A stretch of 64,000 bases of DNA from AC-38 sp033856025. Lineage in GTDB: Bacteria > Actinomycetota > Thermoleophilia > Solirubrobacterales > Solirubrobacteraceae. Under the pieces are notes generated by a model. That model did no database searches, was not told where the DNA came from, and saw nothing but the letters and a program-made list of their open reading frames with translations. Numbering within the stretch: position 1 is the first letter of the stretch; each line of letters begins with the position of its first letter. The stretch spans positions 1 to 64,000 of the forward strand of contig JAWVFQ010000036.1 of assembly GCA_033856025.1 (NCBI GenBank), given 5' to 3'. Below, piece by piece: positions 45,255 to 54,052 of the stretch. The position numbers and the translations under genes were made by a program.

Positions 45255-47792
45255 CTACCCGCCGCTCGGCGTGACGCGGTAGGCGTCGAAGACCGCTTCG
45301 ATGTTGCGCAGTCGGCTCACCGCCCCGTCCAGCGCGCGGGTGTCGCCCACCTCGACGACGAAGCGGTTGCGCACCATCTGGTCCGACACGATGCAGCGTG
45401 CCTCCAGGATGTTCACGCCCGTCTCGGCGAACGTCCGCGAGAGGTCCTCGAGCAGCCGGTGGCGGTCCCAGGCGTCGACGTGGATCTCCACCTTGAAGGT
45501 CGTCTTGCCCTCGCCGTCCCAGCTGACGGCCGTGAAGCGCTCGGGGTCCTTGCGCAGCGCGCGCGAGTTGGGGCAGTCCTCGCGGTGGATCGTGATGCCG
45601 CGGCCCAGCGAGATGTAGCCCACGATCGGGTCGCCGGGGACGGGGCGACAGCACTTGGCGATCCGCAGCATCACGTCGTCGATCCCTTCCACCTGGATCC
45701 CGTAGGCGCTGGAGGAATCCTCGGGTCGCCGGCTCGGGCGCTTGGTCGAGAGGATGTCGCCGGCGGTCGGCTCCTCCGCCGCCGACTCGCCCTGCTTGAG
45801 GCGCTGCATGACCTTCTGCCCCACGACGCGCGGCGAGATCTTCGCCCCGCCCAGCGCGATGTAGAAGTCGTCGGCCTTGCGGAAGCCCATCTCGCGGATG
45901 ACGTGGGCCAGCAGCGGCGAGCCGACCACCTTCTGCGGCGGCAGCCCGTTCTTCTTGAGGTGCTCCTGGAGCAGCTCGCGGCCGGCGTGCTCGGTGTCCT
46001 TGCGCGACTCGGCCTTGAACCATTGCTTGATCTTGTTGCGCGCGCGCGTGGTCTTGACCAGGGCGAGCCAGTCGCGCGACGGGCCGCGCTCGCGCTTGGA
46101 CGTCATGACCTCGACGATGTCGCCGCTCTGGAGCTTGTAGGAGAGCGGGACCATCTTCCCGTTGACCTTCGCGCCGACGCAGCGGTGGCCGACGTCGGTG
46201 TGGATCTCGTAGGCGAAGTCCAGCGGTGTCGCGCCCGCGGCCAGCGACTTGACCTCGCCCTTGGGGGTGAAGACGAAGACCTCGTCCTCGAACAGCTCGA
46301 CCTTGAGGCGCTCGGCAAATTCTCCCGAGTCCTCCAGGTCCTGCTGCCAGTCCAGCAGCTGGCGCAGCCACTTGAGCTTCTCCTCGCCGCGCGCGCCGGG
46401 GCCGCCGCGCTCGTGACCGTCCTTGTAGATCCAGTGCGCGGCCACGCCGTACTCGGCCATGTCGTGCTGCTCGCGCGTGCGGATCTGGATCTCCAGCGGC
46501 CGGCCCTCGGGCCCGATCACCGTCGTGTGCAGCGACTGGTACATGTTGAACTTGGGCATCGCGATGAGGTCCTTGAACCGCCCGGGCAGCGGCTTCCACA
46601 GCGAGTGGATGACGCCCACCGCCCCGTAGCAGTCCTTCACCGAGTCGACGATGACCCGCATGGCCGTGAGGTCGTAGATCTCGTTGAACTCCCGGCCCTT
46701 CTTGGTCATCTTCGAGTAGATGGAGTAGAAGTGCTTGGCCCGGCCGGAGATCTCGGCGCCGATGCCCAGGGCGCTCAGCTCCTTGAGCAGGTACTCGCCG
46801 GCCTTGGCCACGTAGCGCTCGCGCTCCTCGCGCTGCTGGGCCACCAGGGTCTTGATCTCCTGGTACTTGCGCGGGTGCAGCGTGGCGAAGGCCAGGTCCT
46901 CCAGCTCCCACTTGATCGCGTGGATCCCCAGGCGGTGGGCGATGGGGCCGTAGATGTCCAGCGTCTCCTTGGCCTTCTCGATCTGCTTGTGCTTGGGCAG
47001 CGGCCCCAGCGTGCGCATGTTGTGGAGGCGGTCGGCGAGCTTGATCAGGATGACCCGGATGTCCGAGGCCATCGCGACCATCATCTTGCGGTAGTTCTCG
47101 GCCTGCGCCTCGTCGCGCGACTGGAACGTGATGCCGGTGAGCTTGGTGACGCCGTCGACCAGGTTGGCCACCTCGTCGCCGAAGGCCTCGCCCACCTCCT
47201 CGATGGAGGCGCTGGTGTCCTCGACGGTGTCGTGCAGGAGCGCCGCGCACAGCGTCTCGGTGTCCAGGCGCATGCCCGCGCAGATCTTCGCCACGCCGAC
47301 GGGATGGACGATGAAGTCCTCGCCGGACTTGCGACGCTGGTCGGCGTGGTGCTCGCAGGCGAAGACGAAGGCGTCCTCGACGGCCTCGCGGTCGACGGTG
47401 ACGGCGGAGTCCTCGGCGTGCTCCTCCACGATGGCGAACAGGTCGTCGAGGAGGCGCGCCTCGAAGTCGTTGAGCCCGGTGTGGCGGCGGGCGCGCCGCG
47501 GCTTCGGCGCGGCGTCGGTGGTGCCCACGGGAGTGCGCGCCGTCACCGTGCCGGCGGCGGCCTTGTCGGCCTTGACCGCGGCCGCGGTCAGGTCGGCGCT
47601 GTCGGGCTTCTCCGCGCGGCCGTTTCCGCGGGCGCGCTTGGACGCGGGCGCGGCGCCGTTGCCGCGAGAGCGCTTGGGCGCGGCCTTCTTGGCCGCCGGC
47701 TTCTTGGCGGCGGTCTTGCGCGTGCGGGACTTGGCCTTGGGCTTCTCGTCGACGCCCTCGCCGGTGGCGAGGGTGTCGTCGGGGGGCTTCAC
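45255..47792 (-). CDS. rel: Bifunctional (p)ppGpp synthetase/hydrolase
   Basis: 845 residues. It makes and destroys the stringent-response alarmone. The first ~100 residues are a Lys/Ala/Arg-rich tail (AAKKPAAKKAAPKRSRGNG) uncommon in Rel proteins. Hydrolase: ALLHDTVEDT (HD at 187-188). Synthetase: KHFYSIYSKM, DLTAMRVIV and GRFKDLIAMPK; RFKD at 405-408 is the RxKD signature of bifunctional Rel. TGS: VFTPKGEVKSLAAGATPLDFAYEIHTDVGH. The C-terminal ACT domain lies in about 765-845. The start ATG overlaps the recJ stop by 4 bases. Confidence 0.96.
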   Translation of the reverse strand: MKPPDDTLATGEGVDEKPKAKSRTRKTAAKKPAAKKAAPKRSRGNGAAPASKRARGNGRAEKPDSADLTAAAVKADKAAAGTVTARTPVGTTDAAPKPRRARRHTGLNDFEARLLDDLFAIVEEHAEDSAVTVDREAVEDAFVFACEHHADQRRKSGEDFIVHPVGVAKICAGMRLDTETLCAALLHDTVEDTSASIEEVGEAFGDEVANLVDGVTKLTGITFQSRDEAQAENYRKMMVAMASDIRVILIKLADRLHNMRTLGPLPKHKQIEKAKETLDIYGPIAHRLGIHAIKWELEDLAFATLHPRKYQEIKTLVAQQREERERYVAKAGEYLLKELSALGIGAEISGRAKHFYSIYSKMTKKGREFNEIYDLTAMRVIVDSVKDCYGAVGVIHSLWKPLPGRFKDLIAMPKFNMYQSLHTTVIGPEGRPLEIQIRTREQHDMAEYGVAAHWIYKDGHERGGPGARGEEKLKWLRQLLDWQQDLEDSGEFAERLKVELFEDEVFVFTPKGEVKSLAAGATPLDFAYEIHTDVGHRCVGAKVNGKMVPLSYKLQSGDIVEVMTSKRERGPSRDWLALVKTTRARNKIKQWFKAESRKDTEHAGRELLQEHLKKNGLPPQKVVGSPLLAHVIREMGFRKADDFYIALGGAKISPRVVGQKVMQRLKQGESAAEEPTAGDILSTKRPSRRPEDSSSAYGIQVEGIDDVMLRIAKCCRPVPGDPIVGYISLGRGITIHREDCPNSRALRKDPERFTAVSWDGEGKTTFKVEIHVDAWDRHRLLEDLSRTFAETGVNILEARCIVSDQMVRNRFVVEVGDTRALDGAVSRLRNIEAVFDAYRVTPSGG

Positions 47793-50209
47793 GCCGCTCG
47801 CGCTGTCGCGCTTTCCAGGAATCGGTGGGCTTCCTCTCGTCTGTGCTCGTAGGCCCGGAACGCCGGGGACCGCTCCAGCGCGGTCCGCTGCGCGGCCGGG
47901 ACGGTGACCGCGAGCCGATCCCGGTCGAGGCTGACGAGGGAAAGCTCCTGGAGGACCCGCAGCATGCGGCCGGCGAGTGCCGGGGACCGGGGCCGCTGGG
48001 CGTCTCCGCGGAGCTGCCCCTCGAGCTCCTCTCCCTCCGCACCGCCCGCGTCCCGCAGGGCCCGGTACAGCGCGGTGAGCGGGGCACGGAGGCCGTACTC
48101 CTGCTCGGTGATCTGCTGGGCAAAGCGTAGCTCAGGGTCGCCCCAGGCCAGGTGGGCGTGCCCCGCGCCGGACGCCAGCGCCCGCTCGTGGGCCGGATGG
48201 AGCGGCGGATCGAGCGCCACCACATGCGCGAACCGGTCCGCCATCACGGGGTCGCGCTCGAGCGCGTCCCACGAGGTCAGGGCGAAGCCGCCCAGTCGCG
48301 CCGCGAGCCCACGAAGTCGCCGCGGAACGTCACAGCACACCACCAGCACGGGCTCGCCCGCGGCCACGAGCGCCCCGATCGTGCCGGCGAGCCCCCGGTC
48401 GCGCGCGTCGACGACCGTGCGGCCGTCGCCGCCGGCCGGCGCGGCCCCGGCCGGTTCCAGTGGGGCGTCGAGCTCGGCGAGGACTCCGGCCATCCAGTCG
48501 GCGGGCGCGCCCAGGACCTCGATGGGCGCGGGCTCGCACGGGCGGGCGGTGCGCAGGACGAGGCGGGCCTCGACGGCGCCGTTCCACTGGTTTCGCTCCA
48601 GGGTGAAGGTGGCGTCGGCCGGCGTGTCGGGATCCACGGGGAGACGCGGCGACCCAAAGGCGACCGCGCGGGCGCGGTGGCCGCCGCCGTGGACGGTGAA
48701 GCGCACGTGCTTGCCCTCCCCCATCGCCGCCGGCTCGGCGAGCTGGGCGGCGGGGAGCAGCAGGGACGGCTGGGGGTTGCCCATCCCGAAGGGCGCCAGG
48801 CGCTCGAGCTCCTCGGCCAGGTCCAGGTGCAGGGCGTCGCCGGAGACGACGGCGTCCACGCGCTCCACCGGCACGAGGTCGTCGGCGGTCAGCGTCGCGG
48901 CCGCGTGCGCCTCGAAGGCGGCGCGGAATGCGTCGAGCTCGTCGCGCGTCACCTCCAGCCCCGCGGCCGCGCGGTGCCCGCCGTGTCGCAGCAGGTGCGC
49001 GGAGGCCGCGTTGAGCCCGGCCAGGAGGTCGAAGCCGGCGATGGAGCGGCCCGAGCCGGTGCCGCGCTCGCCGTCCATCGCCACCATGACGGTGGGCCGG
49101 TGGTGGCGCTCGGCGATCCGCGAGGCGACGATCCCGATGACGCCGGGATGCCAGTCCTCGCCCGCCAGGACGTACGCGGGGCGCTCGCCCGCCTCCGCCA
49201 CGAGGCGCTCGGCCTCGAACAGGATCCGCGTCTCGACGTCGCGGCGCTCGTGGTTGGCGGAGTCCAGCTCGCGCGCCACGGCCTCGGCCCGCTCCTCGTC
49301 CTCGGTCAGCACGAGCTCCAGGCCGGCGTCCGCCCGGTGCAGGCGCCCGGCCGCGTTGATGCGCGGGGCCAGGCGAAAGCTCGCCGCGTGCGCGTCCATC
49401 GCGCCCGGCTCGAGCTGGGCCACCCGCATGAGCGCGCGCAGCCCCGGCTTCGCCGTGCCGGCCAGCGCGCGCAGGCCCGCGCGCACGATCGCCCGGTTCT
49501 CCCCCTGAAGCGGCACGCAGTCGGCCACCGTGGCCAGAGCGACCAGGTCGAGGTCGTCGTCGGCGCGGCCCGCCGCGCCCTCGAGCGCCTGGGCGACCTT
49601 CCACGCCACCGCGGTGGCGCAGAGGTCGGGGCAGGGGTAGCCGCAGACGGTCGGGTGGACGATCGGCGCGTCGGGGAGCCGGCCGTCCGCGCGCGGGCGG
49701 TGGTGGTCGGTGACGACGACGTCCACGCCGGCGGTGCGGGCGGCGGCCACCTCCTCGACGGCGGTGATCGCGCAGTCGACGGTGATCAGCAGGCCGGTGC
49801 CCTCCGCGGCCAGCCGGTCGACCGTCCGGCGCGAGAGGCCGTAGCCGTCCTCCGTGCGGCTGGGCAGGAACCAGCCGGGATCGGCGCCGAGCCGGCGCAG
49901 CGAGCGCACCAGCACGGCGGTCGAGCACACGCCGTCCACGTCGTAGTCGCCGTGGACGACGATCCGCGAGCCGCGGCCCACGTGGTCGCGGATCAGCGCG
50001 ACGGCGTCGTCGATCCCCGCGAAGGCATCGGGCGGATGGACCTCGTCCGCGGCCAGGAACGCGCGCGCGACCGCCGGGTCCCCCATCCCCCGGCGCACCA
50101 GCACCTGCCCCAGCACGTCGGACACGCCCAGCTCCTCGCGCAGCGCCAGCACCTCGGCCACCGGCGCGGGCGGGACCTCCAGGCGGCACTCGGGGCGAAC
50201 TGACGGCAC
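47789..50209 (-). CDS. recJ: Single-strand DNA-specific exonuclease RecJ
   Basis: 806 residues, longer than many RecJ. It resects 5' ends in recombination and mismatch repair. DHH motifs: VVHGDYDVDGVCSTAVLVRSL, VDCAITAVEEV, VVTDHHRPRADGRLPDAPIVHP; DHHA1 region LRHGGHRAAAGLEV. C-terminal OB-like domain then ~250 extra residues. Start taken as GTG 50209; the ribosome site is poor. The stop overlaps rel, so the two are co-translated. In other actinobacteria apt, not recJ, usually precedes rel. Confidence 0.93.
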   Translation of the reverse strand: MPSVRPECRLEVPPAPVAEVLALREELGVSDVLGQVLVRRGMGDPAVARAFLAADEVHPPDAFAGIDDAVALIRDHVGRGSRIVVHGDYDVDGVCSTAVLVRSLRRLGADPGWFLPSRTEDGYGLSRRTVDRLAAEGTGLLITVDCAITAVEEVAAARTAGVDVVVTDHHRPRADGRLPDAPIVHPTVCGYPCPDLCATAVAWKVAQALEGAAGRADDDLDLVALATVADCVPLQGENRAIVRAGLRALAGTAKPGLRALMRVAQLEPGAMDAHAASFRLAPRINAAGRLHRADAGLELVLTEDEERAEAVARELDSANHERRDVETRILFEAERLVAEAGERPAYVLAGEDWHPGVIGIVASRIAERHHRPTVMVAMDGERGTGSGRSIAGFDLLAGLNAASAHLLRHGGHRAAAGLEVTRDELDAFRAAFEAHAAATLTADDLVPVERVDAVVSGDALHLDLAEELERLAPFGMGNPQPSLLLPAAQLAEPAAMGEGKHVRFTVHGGGHRARAVAFGSPRLPVDPDTPADATFTLERNQWNGAVEARLVLRTARPCEPAPIEVLGAPADWMAGVLAELDAPLEPAGAAPAGGDGRTVVDARDRGLAGTIGALVAAGEPVLVVCCDVPRRLRGLAARLGGFALTSWDALERDPVMADRFAHVVALDPPLHPAHERALASGAGHAHLAWGDPELRFAQQITEQEYGLRAPLTALYRALRDAGGAEGEELEGQLRGDAQRPRSPALAGRMLRVLQELSLVSLDRDRLAVTVPAAQRTALERSPAFRAYEHRREEAHRFLESATARAA

Positions 50210-50382
50210 CCCTGGACCGTAGGACCGCCCCCGGACACACCCGCCCCGGCGTCGTGCCCGTTAAACGGCCGAAGCCCGGACGAATCCGGGCTTCAGCGAA
50301 AGGAAGGAGGTATGCACCCCCCTTATCGACACATCGGGCCGAGACCTTTAGCCCCGATTCGAATCTCGGCGAGAACGCGCCG
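50210..50382. other. Structured intergenic region, function unknown
   Basis: 173 bases between recJ and the small membrane gene. A perfect 10-bp hairpin GAAGCCCGGA-CGAA-TCCGGGCTTC lies at 50271-50294, without a T-run on either strand. Next is AAGGAAGGAGG directly before an ATG at 50313. Then the pair ATCGGG (50334-50339) / CCCGAT and the pair GCCGAGA / TCTCGGC interlock, so they could form a pseudoknot or two exclusive folds. Nothing I recognise; RNA element is possible. Confidence 0.45.
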
Positions 50383-50649
50383 TCAGGCCGCGGCGTTCTC
50401 GCGGCGGATGCCCTCGAAGTAGGCGGCGGCGATCCCCAGGATGGCGCCGGGGATCGCGTAGAGGACCGTGACGAGGTCGGTGTCCTGGCGGCCGGGGACG
50501 TGCAGGCCGCTGATCAGCAGCGCCACCACGATGGAGCCGATCAGGGCGCCAACGAACGCGCCGACGATCCCGCCCCAGAAGCGGTCGGGCAGGAACACCG
50601 TGAAGTGCCAGATCGCGAGGCCCATCATGGCCCACGCCAGGAGTCCCAT
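50383..50649 (-). CDS. Small membrane protein (GlsB/YeaQ-like)
   Basis: 88 residues from ATG 50649, sharing one base with the secDF stop (TAATG), with GGAGG 8 bases upstream. Three hydrophobic helices: LLAWAMMGLAIWHFTVF, FWGGIVGAFVGALIGSIVVALLISGL, VLYAIPGAILGIAAAYF. The glycine-spaced GGIVGAFVGALIG resembles the transglycosylase-associated GlsB/YeaQ family. Whether it helps SecDF is unknown; the coupling makes this worth asking. Confidence 0.75.
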   Translation of the reverse strand: MGLLAWAMMGLAIWHFTVFLPDRFWGGIVGAFVGALIGSIVVALLISGLHVPGRQDTDLVTVLYAIPGAILGIAAAYFEGIRRENAAA

Positions 50650-53543
50650 TACCTGTTCCTCCCGTGGCGGCGGTTGCGGGGGCGCTTGGGCTTGTCCTTC
50701 TTCGGAGGCTTCGCCCCGCCCGTGGACGAGGTGCGCGAGACCGGCGCGGCCGGCTCGGGCTTGCCGTCGCCGTCGCCGTCCTCGAGGCCGAGGTCGGCCA
50801 CCATCTCCTGGAACTCGTCGGGCGCGACCTGGTCGGGGTCGTCGGCCGCGAGCGCCGTGCGCCGGCGCCGGCGGCGACGCGTCTCGGGCGCGACGCCGGC
50901 CTGGGCGGCGACCAGGTCGGGGTCGGTGGGCTCGCCGCCCACCGTGGCCACGGCGTAGGCGGGGACGACACCCCCGTACTCGGCGCGGATGCGCTCGGAG
51001 CGCTGCACGTACACGCGCTCGCGCTCCTTCCAGTGCGTCAGGACCGGCGACGCGATGAAGATCGACGAGTACGCGCCCGACACGATCCCCACCATCAGGG
51101 CGAAGGCGAAGTCGCGCAGCGTCGCCCCGCCGAACACGAGCAGCGAGATGACCAGCACGAGCGCGCTGGCGCCGGTGATCAGCGACCGCAGCAGCACCTC
51201 GGACATGGAGCGGTTGACGATCTGGGAGAACGCGGCCCGCGGCATCCGTGGCACGTTCTCGCGTACGCGGTCGAACACGATGATCCCGTCGTACAGGGAG
51301 TAGCCGAGGATCGTCAGCAGCGCGGCCACCGTCGCGCTCGTCACCTCCCTCCCGGCGAGCGAGTACACGCCCGCGGTGATCAGGATGTCGTGCATCAACG
51401 CGATCAGGACCGGCACCGCGTACTTCGCCTCGAATCGCAACGCCACGTAGACCGCGATGACCAGCAGCGACGCGATGATCGCGATGATCGCCGACTTGGC
51501 CACCGTCTGGCCGAACGTCGGCCCGATGGACTGGCTGGAGAAGGTCTGGCCCACGCCGAAGTCGCGGTCCAGCAGGCGGCGCACCTGCGTGACCTTGGCC
51601 GGCTGCAGCGTGGACGTGGAGATCTGGTAGACGGTCTTCCCCAGCTCCGGGTTGGAGACCCTCTGGATCTCGGCGTCCCCGTAGCCCGCCGCGGCGAGCA
51701 CCGAGCGCACCTGCTTCTCGTTCGCCGGCTTCTGCAGACCCGTGGTGATCCGCGTCCCGGACTCGAAGTCGATCCCGAACTTCAGCCCCTTGCCGCCGAT
51801 CGACAGCGCGCCGATGAGCAGGATCACGCCGGACATGGAGAAGAACCACTTCGACGCGCCCATGAAGTCGAAGCGGAACCGGTGGCGCTGCTCGCCGGCG
51901 CCCATCGCGGCCGCGCTGCCCAGCATCCCCGTGCGCCCCATCGTCACGAGGATCGCCTGCGTGGCCAGGATCGCGGTGAACAGCGAGACGATCGTCCCCA
52001 CGCCCAGGGTGAAGGCGAAGCCCTTGACGCCCGCCGTGGCCAGGATGAACAGGATGAACGCCGTCATCAGCGTCACGACGTTGGCGTCGATGATCGCGGT
52101 GAGGCCCTTCTTGTAGCCGGTGGAGATGGCGCGCTGGATGGACGCGCCCGCGCGTATCTCCTCCTTCACCCGTTCGAAGATCACGATGTTCGCGTCGGCC
52201 GCGACCCCGATCGTCAGCACCAGCCCCGCGATCCCCGGCAGCGTCATCGTGATCGGGATCAGCTTGATAAGCGCGAAGAAGTACGCGGCGTAGATGGCCA
52301 GGGCGGCGACGGCGACCACGCCGGCCAGGCGATAGAAGGCGAGCAGGAACAGGACGACCAGCGCGAGGCCCACGCCGCCGGCCAGCAGCGCCTGGTGCAG
52401 TGCCTCGCGGCCCAGGGTCGCCGAGACCTGCGACTGCGAGATCAGCTCGAGCTTCAGCGGCAGCGCGCCCGTCTTGAGCAGCTGGGCCAGGTCCTGCGCG
52501 CTGCGGATCGTGAAGCCGCCCTCGATCTGCGAGCCGTTGCGCCCGTCGATCCCGTCCGGGTTGTCGGTGAACGAGATGAAAGGCGTCGTGATCAGGTCCT
52601 GGTCCAGCACGGCGGCGAAGTGCTGGAACGAGGCCTGGGCCGGCTGGCCGGGGATCTGCTGGGACAGACCACGCTGGGCGATCGTGCGCGTGACGTCGTG
52701 CCACTTCTTGCGCCCGGACTTCGTGAACTGGAACGTGACGATGGGCGCGCCGGTGCCGGTCGCGCCGTTGTCGGTGTTCTGCTCGGGGTTCTTGATGTCC
52801 GTCCCCGAGAGCGCCGGGTCGTCGTTGAGCACGTAGTAGGTGTCCGGCGTGCCCTTCGGCGCCTTGTCGGGCCGCTCGGCCTTGACGACGACGGTGCCGG
52901 TCGAGACCTTCAGCACCTCGGCGCCCGGCGGCTTGCGACGGCTCGGCAGCTCGGACACCAGCTCGGGCTCGCTCTCGGCGGGCCCCGCGAGGAGGCGGTG
53001 CTGCGGCGCCGGCCCGAACAGGTAGTAGAGATCGTTGTTGGTGTTGTTGCGGTCGTGGATCGCCGCGCGCTTGGAGGCGCGCTTGACCGCGTCGTAGAGC
53101 GAGAGCCCGCCGGACTGGCCCGCCGCCTGGCCGCCCGTGACCGTCGCGTCAGACGGGTTGGGCCGCAGGTCGGGCCCGAGGACGTTGGCCTCCCAGTCGT
53201 AGAAGAACAGCCGGGCCACGCGTCCGACCTGGCGCTGGGCGCGCTCGGCGTTCTTGACCGCCGGCAGGCCGACGGCGATCTGGTCGGGGCCGGAGCGCTG
53301 GATCTCGGGCTCCGAGACGCCGAGCTGGTCGACGCGCTCGCGCATGATGTCGATGGCCCGGTTCAGCGCGTCGGGCGTGACCTTGGGCTGGGCCGGCGTG
53401 GGCTTGGCCTGGTAGACCAGCTCGACGCCGCCCTTGAGGTCGAGGCCCAGCCGGGTGGGCTTGGCGGCGATGACGGCCAGCGACGCCAGCAGCAGGCCGG
53501 CGACGAGCAGGAGGACGAACGCGTTGCGGCGCCGGTCAGGCAT
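50649..53543 (-). CDS. secDF: SecD-SecF fusion protein translocase subunit
   Basis: 964 residues. Proton-driven partner of SecYEG that pulls exported proteins outward. N-terminal helix then GLDLKGGVELVYQ (SecD D1 motif); a large extracytoplasmic P1 part (~30-380); SecD helices with LPGIAGLVLTIGVAADANIVIFERVKEE; a linker; SecF part from ~540 with KFGIDFESGTRI, ILGYSLYDGIIVFDRVREN and SVEVLLRSLITGAS-like NRSMSEVLLRSLITG. The C-terminal ~90 residues are a charged cytoplasmic tail ending KPPKKDKPKRPRNRRHGRNR. In most actinobacteria secD and secF are separate genes. Confidence 0.96.
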   Translation of the reverse strand: MPDRRRNAFVLLLVAGLLLASLAVIAAKPTRLGLDLKGGVELVYQAKPTPAQPKVTPDALNRAIDIMRERVDQLGVSEPEIQRSGPDQIAVGLPAVKNAERAQRQVGRVARLFFYDWEANVLGPDLRPNPSDATVTGGQAAGQSGGLSLYDAVKRASKRAAIHDRNNTNNDLYYLFGPAPQHRLLAGPAESEPELVSELPSRRKPPGAEVLKVSTGTVVVKAERPDKAPKGTPDTYYVLNDDPALSGTDIKNPEQNTDNGATGTGAPIVTFQFTKSGRKKWHDVTRTIAQRGLSQQIPGQPAQASFQHFAAVLDQDLITTPFISFTDNPDGIDGRNGSQIEGGFTIRSAQDLAQLLKTGALPLKLELISQSQVSATLGREALHQALLAGGVGLALVVLFLLAFYRLAGVVAVAALAIYAAYFFALIKLIPITMTLPGIAGLVLTIGVAADANIVIFERVKEEIRAGASIQRAISTGYKKGLTAIIDANVVTLMTAFILFILATAGVKGFAFTLGVGTIVSLFTAILATQAILVTMGRTGMLGSAAAMGAGEQRHRFRFDFMGASKWFFSMSGVILLIGALSIGGKGLKFGIDFESGTRITTGLQKPANEKQVRSVLAAAGYGDAEIQRVSNPELGKTVYQISTSTLQPAKVTQVRRLLDRDFGVGQTFSSQSIGPTFGQTVAKSAIIAIIASLLVIAVYVALRFEAKYAVPVLIALMHDILITAGVYSLAGREVTSATVAALLTILGYSLYDGIIVFDRVRENVPRMPRAAFSQIVNRSMSEVLLRSLITGASALVLVISLLVFGGATLRDFAFALMVGIVSGAYSSIFIASPVLTHWKERERVYVQRSERIRAEYGGVVPAYAVATVGGEPTDPDLVAAQAGVAPETRRRRRRRTALAADDPDQVAPDEFQEMVADLGLEDGDGDGKPEPAAPVSRTSSTGGAKPPKKDKPKRPRNRRHGRNR

Positions 53544-53570
53544 TCTCGTCCAAGGGTATCCGGGCCGGGG

Positions 53571-54041
53571 CTAGCCCTTGGGCGTCAGGACGACGAGCAG
53601 CCCGCCGTCGTCGTCGTACCCGGGGAAGAGGTCGGCGGTCGCCTTGGCCGGGAGGTCACCCTCCGCGTTGACCTCGACCGGCTTGTTCAGGACGCGGACG
53701 CCCCACTCCAGCGCCGTGGCGACGTGGTCGTCGCCGCTGTCGAAGCGCAGGCCGAGCACGTCGTTGACCGGGCGCCCGATGACGCGCTCCTCCGTGAGGC
53801 CGGTGAGCTCGGTCGAGCCCCGGCCCAGCCCGATCAGGCGGCCCTGCTGGTCGCAGACGAAGAAGGCGGCGTTGGGCGCCGGGTAGTAGTCGTCGAGCAG
53901 CTCGAAGAGGAAGCCGAAGCCGCACTTGCTGCACGCCTTGGCCTGGGCCCGGAACCCGGCCGTGCGCTCGCTCGCGCTGGAGCGGTTGCCGCAGTTGGGG
54001 CAGATGAACAGGTGGGCCATCGAGGACGGCAGGATATCCAC
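53571..54041 (-). CDS. Zinc-ribbon plus PAS-domain protein
   Basis: 156 residues from GTG 54041 (AAGG just upstream; ATG 54020 is an alternative). An N-terminal zinc ribbon, LFICPNCGNRS with KACSKCGFGFLF, is joined to a PAS domain: NAAFFVCDQQGRLIGLGRGSTELTGLTEERVIGRPVNDVL and GDDHVATALEWGVRVLNKPVEV. PAS folds sense ligands, light or redox state. No output domain. It sits between ruvB and secDF, where yajC normally is in this neighbourhood. Function unknown. Confidence 0.8.
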   Translation of the reverse strand: MDILPSSMAHLFICPNCGNRSSASERTAGFRAQAKACSKCGFGFLFELLDDYYPAPNAAFFVCDQQGRLIGLGRGSTELTGLTEERVIGRPVNDVLGLRFDSGDDHVATALEWGVRVLNKPVEVNAEGDLPAKATADLFPGYDDDGGLLVVLTPKG

Positions 54042-54052
54042 GCGCCTTAAGC

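Noticed and set aside
45459..47852. 797-codon plus-strand frame over rel
   Set aside because: Antisense shadow of a gene with clear HD, synthetase and TGS motifs.
43177..48225. 1682-codon minus frame read as one huge protein
   Set aside because: Only its last 682 codons are coding; the upstream part is a third frame of rel and recJ.
50271..50294. Hairpin taken as recJ-side terminator
   Set aside because: Strong stem, but no T-run on either strand; listed only as structure.
50313..50423. Small plus-strand ORF after AAGGAAGGAGG
   Set aside because: The ribosome site touches the ATG with no spacing, the peptide is Pro/Arg-rich without features, and it runs into the antisense of the small membrane gene.
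50664..54050. 1128-codon plus-strand open frame over secDF
   Set aside because: Antisense to SecDF and the PAS gene; low-complexity Arg/Asp/Gly content.
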